Source: Candidatus Omnitrophota bacterium (GTDB taxonomy: Bacteria; Omnitrophota; Gorgyraeia; Duberdicusellales; 4484-171). Taken from it: a DNA stretch of 7,564 nucleotides. Shown one piece after another: positions 1 through 7,564 of the stretch. Made by a program: the position numbers and the translations under genes. The stretch lies in contig DAOVKQ010000022.1 in the NCBI GenBank assembly GCA_030631705.1, positions 1 to 7,564 on the forward strand, written 5' to 3'. The first letter of the stretch is position 1. Every line of letters starts with the position of its first letter. A model generated the notes under the pieces. That model did not search any database. It saw only the letters and a list, made by a program, of their open reading frames with translations, and was not told where the DNA came from.

Positions 1-2149
<2,149 letters not shown>

Positions 2150-2156
2150 GTATTAA

Positions 2157-2163
2157 ACTCCTT
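2157..2163 (-). promoter_or_regulatory. Ribosome binding site of rpoC
   Basis: The minus strand reads AAGGAGT, separated by 7 bases from the ATG at 2149. It supports that start codon and lies inside the 37-base rpoB-rpoC gap. I see no terminator in that gap, so rpoC is probably co-transcribed with rpoB. Confidence 0.85.
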
Positions 2164-2186
2164 TTTTATGATAGGTTCAAAAAATA

Positions 2187-5100
2187 TCATTTCGATTCCT
2201 TTTCTGCTTTCAAATCTAAACACAACCCCTGTAGTTCCCTCATCAATACATTGAAAGATTCAGGAACCGACGGGCTAAATTTCTGTTCGCCGCGCACAAT
2301 CGCTTCATAGATGCGCGTTCTGCCTTCAACGTCATCACTTTTTACCGTCAATATTTCCTGCAGAGTAAAAGCTGCCCCATAAGCCTCAAGGGCCCACACT
2401 TCCATTTCGCCAAAGCGCTGGCCGCCAAATTGAGCTTTACCGCCCAAAGGCTGCTGAGTGATCAAAGAATAGGGACCTATGGCGCGGGCATGAATTTTAT
2501 CATCAACCATGTGCACAAGCTTCATCACATACATATAACCAACAGTAACTTTCTGACCGAAGGATTTACCTGTATAACCATCATAAAGATCAATCTTTCC
2601 ATCATCGGGAAGACCGGCCTGGTTAAGAAGTTGCTTTATCTTTTCCTCGTTGATTCCGTCAAAAACAGGACTCATAATATTTATACCAAGCTTCTTTGCC
2701 GCCCACCCTAAGTGCGTCTCAAGAAGCTGCCCGACATTCATACGCGAAGGGACTCCCAAGGGATTAAGAATAAGATCTATAGGAGTTCCGTCCTCTAAAA
2801 ACGGCATATCTTCTTCGGGAAGAATTTTTCCCACAACACCTTTATTTCCGTGTCTTCCGGAAAGCTTATCACCTTCGGAAATCTTGCGCTTCATGGCAAC
2901 GAAAACAACCACTCTTTTAAGCACACCCGTTTTGAGCTCATCGCCTTTATGTACTTTTGCAGTCTCCAATTCCTGTTCCATTTTAAGCTCTTCGAGCCTT
3001 TCTTCATAAACACTGAGGATTTCCCGGACATCCTCATTATCTTCCATATCTTTTTGTCTGATTTTTGATTCATCTTTGCCTAAGACTACTGCAAGGCGCT
3101 TTATCTTCTCTTTCTCCATAAGCTCTATTTCTTCGCTGTAATACTGCTCTATCTCCTTAAGACGACGCAACTCTTCGGTTTTTTCTTTCTTCGACTTCCG
3201 CCCCCGGTCTTTACGCTGAAAAATATCAACATGTATGACTACGCCCCTTACCCCAGGCGGAACTCTTAATGAAGTATCCTTAACCTCAGCCGCTTTCTCG
3301 CCGAAAATAGCACGTAAAAGCCTCTCTTCAGGAGAAAGCTCTTTTTCTGTCTTAGGTGTAACCCGGCCAATAAGAATATCATCCGACATTACCTCCGCGC
3401 CTACACGTACAACCCCTTGCTCGCCTAAATGCTTTAACGCTTCTTCGCTGACATTCGGTATATCTCTTGTTATTTCTTCATTGCCCAATCTTGTTTCCCG
3501 TGACTCTACTTCAAAACGCTCGATATGAAGAGAAGTTAAGACATCCTCTTTAACCAAGCGCTCGCTTAATATGATGGCATCTTCAAAGTTGTATCCACGC
3601 CAGGGCAAAAAGGCAACAAGAAGATTTTTACCCAAAGCAAACTCACCATCGTGCGTTGCAGCCCCATCAGCAATTATATCCCCTTTTCGGACACGATCAC
3701 CCTTTTTTACCAACGGCCTTTCATTGATACTGGTATCGGCATTGGAACGATTAAACTTTCTTAATTTATAATTGATACTATCGATTTTTATAGAAGAGCT
3801 GTCTACCTTAGTGACATAACCGGAATCTTTTGCTAAAACAACCGCACCGCTATCCCTGGCTATTTTCTCTTCGACACCAGTGCCTACCAAAGGCTCCTCC
3901 GTATAAAGAAGAGGCACGCCCTGACGCTGCATATTAGAACCCATAAGGGCGCGGTTGGCATCATCATGCTCTAAGAAAGGTATAAGCGCCGCTGATATTG
4001 ATACTATCTGATGAAGGGACACATCCATATGCCCCACTTCTTTGGGGTTTACCTTAGGAAATTTGCCTTTATAACGGCAATAAACCACAGAGTCCTTAAT
4101 TTTTCCGTTATCATCGATGTTAGCAGTTACTTGTGCTATCTTCTTATCCTCCTCATCATCAGCAGTCAAATATTCAACCTTATCCTGAACAATACCTTTT
4201 TCAATCCTGCGATAAGGAGTAACCAAAAACCCTAACGGATTTATTTTCGCGTAAGTAGTAAGGCTTGATAAAAGGCCAATATTCGGCCCTTCGGGCGTTT
4301 CGATAGGGCAAATCCTTCCGTAATGAGAAGGATGCACGTCCCGCACTTCAAAACCGGCGCGCTCACGCGACAATCCTCCCGGACCCATAGCGGATAATCT
4401 GCGTTTATGTGTTATCTCGGCTAAGGGATTAGTTTGATCCATAAATTGAGAAAGCGGGCTGCGTCCGAAAAAATCGTTAATTTGCGAAGAAAATGCGCGC
4501 GAATTTATAAGATGCTGAATTGAAAAATCGTTATTGGAAATAATAGAACACCGTTCCATAAATGTTCTTTCCACCTTCAAAAGGCCTATCCTTATCTGAT
4601 GCTGAAGTAATTCTCCTACCAGTTTTATCCTCCGATTGCTTAAGTGATCGATATCGTCGGTATCCTTTTCTCCCGCTTTTACCTTCAACAAATTTTTTAT
4701 TACTTCTACCAAAGTATCCAAATCTAATACCCGCTTCGATAAAGAAACGTTGGTTGAAAGTTTTTTATTTAAAATGTATCTGCCGACCCTGGCTAAATCA
4801 TACCTTTTATTATCGAGAAACATCCGGCGGAAAACCTCTTTTGCCGCTTCAAGCGTCATTGGTTCCGTCGGACGCATTTTTTTATAAAAATCAAGAAATG
4901 CCTCATCCATATTAGAAGTAGAATCTTTTTTAACACTATTGACGATTTCAGGATAAGGTTTATCGGAGAAACAATTATAAATATCGTCATTACTGGAGAG
5001 ACCGAACATTCTCAGGATTTGCGTAACAGGAAATGTTTTTCTTCTATCGATGATTGCGCTAATGATATCATTTATGTCGCAGCGAAACTCCATCCAATAG

Positions 5101-5603
5101 CCGCGATAAGGAATTATTCGCGCAAAATAGATTCTCTTTCCGGTAGGGTGCAGACTTTCCTCAAAGAATACTCCGGGGGAACGCTGTAGCTGGCTAACGA
5201 TAACCCGCTCATCCCCATTAATAATAAAAGAAGCAACGTCAGTTATAAGAGGAATATCGCCTAAATATATTTCCTGTTCTTTAACCAGCTTTGAGGATTC
5301 AACTAATTTTAAACGAACTCGTAACGGCGAACCGTATGTCTGCGAACGGCGCTTGCATTCTTCAATGCTATATCTAGGCCTGCTCAAGCTATAATTCAAA
5401 AACTCCAAGACAAACTGGCCATCAGTACTTTTTATAGGAAATACTTCGTTAAAAATTTCCTGTAATCCTATATTTTTCCTTTTCTCAGGAAGCACGGTGG
5501 CTTGAAGAAATTCCTTAAACGACTTAAGCTGATGCTCCAGAAGATGAGGCATAGAAAAATTATCCTTCATCTGCGAAAAAGATTTTCTTTTACCCAATTT
5601 CAT
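2187..5603 (-). CDS. rpoB: DNA-directed RNA polymerase subunit beta
   Basis: Beta forms the other half of the RNA polymerase cleft and contains the rifampicin pocket. The protein has 1138 residues, short compared with E. coli (1342) and close to Thermus. The protrusion and lobe 2 come first. The rifampicin region is at residues 380-406, with D389, H399 and S404 matching E. coli D516, H526 and S531. YNFED (E674, D675) and the active-site lysines K913 and K921 in GDKLSGRHGNKG are present. The near-invariant block from PYSLITQQPLGG to EAYGAA is at residues 1044-1078. An acidic and basic coiled insertion fills about residues 796-888. The large E. coli lobe-2 insertion, the E. coli insertion before ATPVFDG, and the Bacillus-type extension are absent. 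The chosen ATG has an AAGAGGT ribosome binding site; the stop is TGA. It lies between rplL and rpoC as in most bacteria. Identification is certain. Confidence 0.99.
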   Translation of the reverse strand: MKLGKRKSFSQMKDNFSMPHLLEHQLKSFKEFLQATVLPEKRKNIGLQEIFNEVFPIKSTDGQFVLEFLNYSLSRPRYSIEECKRRSQTYGSPLRVRLKLVESSKLVKEQEIYLGDIPLITDVASFIINGDERVIVSQLQRSPGVFFEESLHPTGKRIYFARIIPYRGYWMEFRCDINDIISAIIDRRKTFPVTQILRMFGLSSNDDIYNCFSDKPYPEIVNSVKKDSTSNMDEAFLDFYKKMRPTEPMTLEAAKEVFRRMFLDNKRYDLARVGRYILNKKLSTNVSLSKRVLDLDTLVEVIKNLLKVKAGEKDTDDIDHLSNRRIKLVGELLQHQIRIGLLKVERTFMERCSIISNNDFSIQHLINSRAFSSQINDFFGRSPLSQFMDQTNPLAEITHKRRLSAMGPGGLSRERAGFEVRDVHPSHYGRICPIETPEGPNIGLLSSLTTYAKINPLGFLVTPYRRIEKGIVQDKVEYLTADDEEDKKIAQVTANIDDNGKIKDSVVYCRYKGKFPKVNPKEVGHMDVSLHQIVSISAALIPFLEHDDANRALMGSNMQRQGVPLLYTEEPLVGTGVEEKIARDSGAVVLAKDSGYVTKVDSSSIKIDSINYKLRKFNRSNADTSINERPLVKKGDRVRKGDIIADGAATHDGEFALGKNLLVAFLPWRGYNFEDAIILSERLVKEDVLTSLHIERFEVESRETRLGNEEITRDIPNVSEEALKHLGEQGVVRVGAEVMSDDILIGRVTPKTEKELSPEERLLRAIFGEKAAEVKDTSLRVPPGVRGVVIHVDIFQRKDRGRKSKKEKTEELRRLKEIEQYYSEEIELMEKEKIKRLAVVLGKDESKIRQKDMEDNEDVREILSVYEERLEELKMEQELETAKVHKGDELKTGVLKRVVVFVAMKRKISEGDKLSGRHGNKGVVGKILPEEDMPFLEDGTPIDLILNPLGVPSRMNVGQLLETHLGWAAKKLGINIMSPVFDGINEEKIKQLLNQAGLPDDGKIDLYDGYTGKSFGQKVTVGYMYVMKLVHMVDDKIHARAIGPYSLITQQPLGGKAQFGGQRFGEMEVWALEAYGAAFTLQEILTVKSDDVEGRTRIYEAIVRGEQKFSPSVPESFNVLMRELQGLCLDLKAEKESK
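2940..3218 (-). other. Lineage-variable coiled insertion in beta (E. coli SI2/beta-i9 position)
   Basis: Residues about 796-888 of beta are almost entirely charged (many E, K and R with heptad-like L and I). They sit between VIHVDIFQR and GDELKTGVLK. E. coli beta has its SI2 insertion, about 100 residues long, at the same place, while Bacillus beta has almost nothing here. The composition suggests an antiparallel coiled coil. Boundaries are approximate because they come from comparison with remembered sequences. Confidence 0.75.
4386..4466 (-). other. Rifampicin-pocket region of rpoB
   Basis: This encodes beta residues 380-406, equivalent to E. coli 507-533. The main contact residues are wild type: Q386, F387, D389, H399, R402 and S404. 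Differences from E. coli are R381, P383, T391, A395, L403 and M406; T391, A395 and L403 also occur in Bacillus beta. None of these is at the main resistance positions (516, 526, 531), so a rifampicin-sensitive enzyme is the default expectation. Confidence 0.85.
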
Positions 5604-5608
5604 TTTTT

Positions 5609-5615
5609 ACCTCTT
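5609..5615 (-). promoter_or_regulatory. Ribosome binding site of rpoB
   Basis: The minus strand reads AAGAGGT, 5 bases before the ATG at 5603, followed by an A-rich spacer. It matches the anti-Shine-Dalgarno less completely than the rplL site does and favours this ATG over the internal methionine at residue 12. Confidence 0.8.
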
Positions 5616-5631
5616 AATATTTAGTTGATAG

Positions 5632-5645
5632 TACACTATTGTGTA
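5632..5645 (-). other. Small inverted repeat in the rplL-rpoB gap
   Basis: Perfect 5-base arms TACAC and GTGTA flank a 4-base loop. No U-tract follows, so it is not an intrinsic terminator. In E. coli this gap holds an attenuator and an RNase III site; here the gap is only 67 bases and the stem is short and weak. It could be chance. Confidence 0.3.
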
Positions 5646-5663
5646 ATCTTTTGAAATGGACTT

Positions 5664-5679
5664 CTTAAGCTTACTTAAG
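5664..5679 (-). other. Paired CTTAAG palindromes around the rplL stop codon
   Basis: Two copies of CTTAAG (5664-5669 and 5674-5679) are separated by 4 bases that include the rplL TAA stop. In RNA they could form a 6-base-pair, AU-rich stem with the stop codon in the loop. Because CTTAAG is self-complementary, any repeat of it is automatically an inverted repeat. No U-tract follows. A regulatory role is unproven. Confidence 0.3.
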
Positions 5680-6048
5680 TTCTACTGTTGCGCCCGCTGT
5701 TTCCAGTTTTTTCTTAATTTCTTCCGCTTCCTCTTTAGAAACATTCTCTTTTACCGGCTTGGGGGCTGAATCGACCAAATCTTTAGCTTCTTTTAAGCCT
5801 AATTCGGTAATGACGCGTATCTCTTTTATAACGGCAATTTTATTACTGCCTGTGCCGGTAATAACTACCGTGAAAGAGCTCTGCTCTTCTTCTTCCTCCT
5901 GAGCCTCTGACGCAACGGCAATGCCTGCGGCTGTAACCGGAGCGCTTGCCGTAACTCCGAATTTTTCTTCACAAGCCTTCACTAACTCAGAAAGTTCTAA
6001 AACAGTCATTCCTTCCAGTGTTTTTAAAAAATCCTCTACCTTAGACAT
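5671..6048 (-). CDS. rplL: Large ribosomal subunit protein bL12 (L7/L12)
   Basis: L7/L12 forms the flexible stalk dimers that recruit and stimulate the translational GTPases (EF-Tu, EF-G, IF2). The protein has 125 residues, against 121 in E. coli. Residues 1-33 are the dimerisation domain that docks on L10, ending in the typical EEKFGV. Residues about 34-56 are an alanine-rich hinge ending in an EEEEE run. Residues about 57-125 are the factor-binding domain with [21 protein letters not shown] at 83-93, [13 protein letters not shown] and the C-terminal GATVELK. One small difference is E82 where E. coli has the first glycine of TGLGLKEAK. The ATG follows a near-perfect ribosome binding site 5 bases away and lies 25 bases after rplJ. 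High translation fits the several L12 copies needed per ribosome. Identification is certain. Confidence 0.99.
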   Translation of the reverse strand: MSKVEDFLKTLEGMTVLELSELVKACEEKFGVTASAPVTAAGIAVASEAQEEEEEQSSFTVVITGTGSNKIAVIKEIRVITELGLKEAKDLVDSAPKPVKENVSKEEAEEIKKKLETAGATVELK

Positions 6049-6053
6049 AACCT

Positions 6054-6061
6054 ACCTCCTT
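6054..6061 (-). promoter_or_regulatory. Strong ribosome binding site of rplL
   Basis: The minus strand reads AAGGAGGT with a 5-base spacer to the ATG. It is the longest Shine-Dalgarno match among the genes here. This fits the need for four to six L12 copies per single L10, although that link is inference. Confidence 0.88.
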
Positions 6062-6073
6062 AATACGTCGGAA

Positions 6074-6604
6074 TTAAACCTCTTTTTTCTTTTTGATTTC
6101 GTTAACAACCCATACAAACTTCAATATTATATTATTTGCTGCAGCAAGAAAACCGGTAAGCGGAGAAGCTATGGTCATAACTGCCTGCGCCATAAGAAAT
6201 TCCCGTGACGGTAATTTCGAAATTGCTTCCAGCTCCTTGGCATTTATCTTTTTATCGTTCAAAAAGCCCCCCCTCAAGCTAAAGGCTTCATTTTCCTTAG
6301 AAAACTCAAAAAGAATCTTGCAGACATTTACAACACCATCAGTACCTACGAATACTAATCCGGTAGGTCCATCAAGAAATTCTTCAAAGCTTGAAACACC
6401 AAGATTCTCCAAAGCCCTTTTCATCAGAGATATTTTTGACACTAATACCGAAGACTTTTCCTTTCTTAATCCGTTGCGTAAACGGTTGAACGAAAAAGCA
6501 GAAACTTTATCAAGACCGATAAAGATACAGCCGGAAAACTCGGCCCATTCGCTTTTCAGTTGATCAACTATTTTTTCTCTACAAATTATGCCTATTTTTT
6601 TCAT
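6074..6604 (-). CDS. rplJ: Large ribosomal subunit protein uL10
   Basis: L10 anchors the L12 dimers to the base of the ribosomal stalk on 23S rRNA and, as the L10-L12 complex, often represses its own operon. The protein has 176 residues (E. coli 165). Family marks are the basic N-terminus, KSSVLVSKISLMKRAL at residues 50-65, the GPTGLVF motif at 79-85, RGGF at 111-114, and LPSRE at 131-135 before the long C-terminal helix. That helix, from about SPLTGF to the lysine-rich tail, carries the L12 docking sites. It seems about ten residues longer than in E. coli, which may mean three rather than two dimers. The ATG is preceded by AAGGA 8 bases away, placed in the loop of a small hairpin. The gene lies 51 bases after rplA and 25 bases before rplL. 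Confidence 0.97.
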   Translation of the reverse strand: MKKIGIICREKIVDQLKSEWAEFSGCIFIGLDKVSAFSFNRLRNGLRKEKSSVLVSKISLMKRALENLGVSSFEEFLDGPTGLVFVGTDGVVNVCKILFEFSKENEAFSLRGGFLNDKKINAKELEAISKLPSREFLMAQAVMTIASPLTGFLAAANNIILKFVWVVNEIKKKKEV

Positions 6605-6606
6605 AT

Positions 6607-6628
6607 CTTTGTTCCTTAAACAACAAAG
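6607..6628 (-). promoter_or_regulatory. Hairpin presenting the rplJ Shine-Dalgarno sequence
   Basis: In the mRNA sense a perfect 7-base-pair stem forms between CTTTGTT (6628-6622) and AACAAAG (6613-6607). Its 8-base loop is GTTTAAGG. The rplJ Shine-Dalgarno AAGGA spans the 3' side of the loop and the first stem base, and the stem ends 2 bases before the ATG. The stem has only two G-C pairs, so it is modest in stability. It could tune initiation, or give a handle for L10-L12 autoregulation, but nothing here proves that. Confidence 0.5.
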
Positions 6629-6641
6629 TTAGAGATCAGCT

Positions 6642-6655
6642 AGTTTAAAAAAACT
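6642..6655 (-). other. Short inverted repeat just after rplA
   Basis: AGTTT and AAACT arms of 5 bases flank a 4-base U loop, directly behind the rplA stop codon. It is all weak A-U pairing apart from one G-C pair. No U-tract follows the stem, so it is not a terminator. It is probably chance in an AT-rich spacer. Confidence 0.2.
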
Positions 6656-7336
6656 TTACATTTTAAGCCTCAACGAAGGGCTCATGGTAGAAGAAACATA
6701 TATTGTTTTTATAAACTCACCTTTTATCCCCTGAGATTTTACGGAATGCAATGACTCCAAAAAGGCCTTCATATTATTCAGAAGATTTTCTTTAGAAAAG
6801 GAAAGTTTTCCGACTCCTACGGCAAGGCAGCTGAGTTTATCCATGCGGAATTCAATCTTACCGGTTTTGGCCTCTTTTACGGCGCCGGCAATATTATCGG
6901 TAACTGCTCCTGTTTTAGGAGAAGGCATCATTCCCCGTGGACCGAGAATCCTACCTATTTTGCTTACAATCCTCATCATACCGGGAGTAGATATACAAGA
7001 ATCAAAATTAAGCCAGTTTTCTTTCGAAATTTTATCAATCAAATCCTGGCCACCCACAAAGTCGGCTCCGGCATCCTTTGCCTCTTTTTCTTTTTCCGGC
7101 TCACAAAACACCAGTACTTTTATTTTTTTTCCGGTTCCATGCGGCAGTATCACCGAACTTCTTACCATTTGTTCGGGTTTTTTCGGATCAGCATTTAATT
7201 TACAGCTTATCTCGACTGTTTCGTCAAACTTTAGCGGAGGAAAACTTTTTAGAACATCAACCACTTCCTCTAAAGAATACAACTTTGCCTTATCAATTAA
7301 CTCTAAAGCCTGTTTATACCTCTTACTTCTTCTCAT
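6656..7336 (-). CDS. rplA: Large ribosomal subunit protein uL1
   Basis: L1 binds the mobile L1 stalk of 23S rRNA next to the E site and helps release deacylated tRNA; in many bacteria it also represses its own mRNA. The protein has 226 residues, close to the usual 228-235. Domain I is formed by about residues 1-67 and 160-226, domain II by about 68-159. Visible marks are KFDETVE at 36-42, LPHGTGK at 64-70, GADFVGG at 90-96 and the signature GRILGPRGMMPSPKTG at 128-143. Several usually conserved RNA-contact residues differ: DKLSCLA (166-172) replaces the usual DKTGxxH, and TMSP (217-220) replaces TMGP. The frame is intact, so this is divergence rather than decay. The ATG overlaps the rplK stop by 4 bases (ATGA), suggesting translational coupling, and also has AAAGGTG 5 bases upstream. 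Confidence 0.98.
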   Translation of the reverse strand: MRRSKRYKQALELIDKAKLYSLEEVVDVLKSFPPLKFDETVEISCKLNADPKKPEQMVRSSVILPHGTGKKIKVLVFCEPEKEKEAKDAGADFVGGQDLIDKISKENWLNFDSCISTPGMMRIVSKIGRILGPRGMMPSPKTGAVTDNIAGAVKEAKTGKIEFRMDKLSCLAVGVGKLSFSKENLLNNMKAFLESLHSVKSQGIKGEFIKTIYVSSTMSPSLRLKM

Positions 7337-7564
7337 TCCTTCACCTTTATTCCCATACTGCGGGCCGTCCCGGAAATAATCTTAATAGCCTGTTCTAAAT
7401 CAAGTGTATTTAAATCTTCCATCTTTTCTTTGGCAATCTCCGATAGCTGCCGTTTGGTAACTTCACCGATAACTTCTTTTCCCGCCATTCCCGAAGCTTT
7501 CGCGAGATTTGCCGCTCGTTTAATAAGAACAGCTGCCGGCGGACTCTTAACAATAAAATCAAAA
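7333..7564 (-). CDS. rplK: Large ribosomal subunit protein uL11, 3' part (runs off right edge)
   Basis: L11 binds the GTPase-associated centre of 23S rRNA at the stalk base. I translated the minus strand from 7563: 76 residues and a TGA stop, equal to the C-terminal RNA-binding domain of a protein normally about 141 residues long. It starts FDFIVKSPPAAVLIKRAA and ends GTARSMGIKVKE, both classic L11 segments; KRQLSEIAKEKM lies between. The N-terminal domain is outside the window. The stop overlaps the rplA start by 4 bases, typical of co-translated genes. It was identified by direct translation because its start lies outside the window. Confidence 0.97.
   Translation of the reverse strand, partial: FDFIVKSPPAAVLIKRAANLAKASGMAGKEVIGEVTKRQLSEIAKEKMEDLNTLDLEQAIKIISGTARSMGIKVKE
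7342..7348 (-). promoter_or_regulatory. Ribosome binding site of rplA inside the end of rplK
   Basis: The minus strand reads AAAGGTG, 5 bases before the rplA ATG, within the last codons of rplK. Together with the ATGA overlap it fits re-initiation by ribosomes finishing rplK. Confidence 0.65.

Noticed and set aside
2430..4915. Several plus-strand frames and a short minus-strand frame (2891-3073) inside rpoB
   Set aside because: All lie within the intact beta frame. None has family motifs, and the minus-strand one is a shifted reading of the charged insertion.
5625..5647. Plus-strand promoter-like TTGATA and TGTAAT
   Set aside because: The spacing is only 11 bases, too short for a sigma-70 type promoter, and there is no plus-strand gene to serve.
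5628..5656. Minus-strand promoter-like TTTCAA, 17 bases, TACTAT ahead of rpoB
   Set aside because: The spacing is right, but only 3 of 6 and 4 of 6 consensus bases match in an AT-rich spacer, so chance is likely.
5632..5679. Intrinsic terminator between rplL and rpoB
   Set aside because: The stems are 5-6 base pairs, AU-rich and not followed by a U-tract.
5921..7398. Plus-strand frames of 95-178 codons opposite rplL, rplJ and rplA
   Set aside because: They overlap intact ribosomal protein genes antisense, with no ribosome binding site or homology I can recognise.

Overview
The window is one block of six genes, all on the minus strand. In the direction of transcription they are rplK (3' part only), rplA, rplJ, rplL, rpoB and rpoC (5' part only). 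This is the conserved bacterial ribosomal-stalk and RNA polymerase operon. Four genes are complete (L1, L10, L7/L12, RNA polymerase beta) and two run off the window edges (L11 at the right, beta' at the left). No stretch longer than 67 bases lacks a gene. I see no mobile element, tRNA, CRISPR array, intrinsic terminator or convincing internal promoter. All plus-strand open frames are antisense shadows of these genes.

Layout from right to left: rplK ends in a 4-base ATGA overlap with rplA. A 51-base gap follows, holding a small hairpin whose loop carries the rplJ Shine-Dalgarno sequence. After rplJ there is a 25-base gap with the strongest ribosome binding site of the window, in front of rplL. 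A 67-base gap with two short weak inverted repeats precedes rpoB. A 37-base gap separates rpoB from rpoC, which stays open to the left edge. The tight spacing and lack of terminators fit one polycistronic transcript whose main promoter lies outside the window to the right.

The organism is a bacterium with moderate GC (roughly 40-45% by eye). Beta is compact at 1138 residues. Compared with E. coli from memory, it lacks the large lobe-2 insertion and the shorter insertion before the C-terminal part, but keeps a charged coiled insertion of about 90 residues next to the flap. It also lacks the lobe-region extension of Bacillus beta. The beta' N-terminus resembles Planctomycetes-Verrucomicrobia-Omnitrophota proteins as I remember them. 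An uncultivated member of that broad group is a reasonable but low-confidence guess.

The genes work together as usual: L11, L10, L12 and L1 build mobile parts of the large ribosomal subunit that handle translation factors and the exit-site tRNA, while beta and beta' form the RNA polymerase catalytic core. I found no new system. The points worth a second look are the hairpin presenting the rplJ ribosome binding site, a rplA-rplJ gap too short for a full classical L10 leader, substitutions in the RNA-recognition residues of L1, and the insertion pattern of beta.
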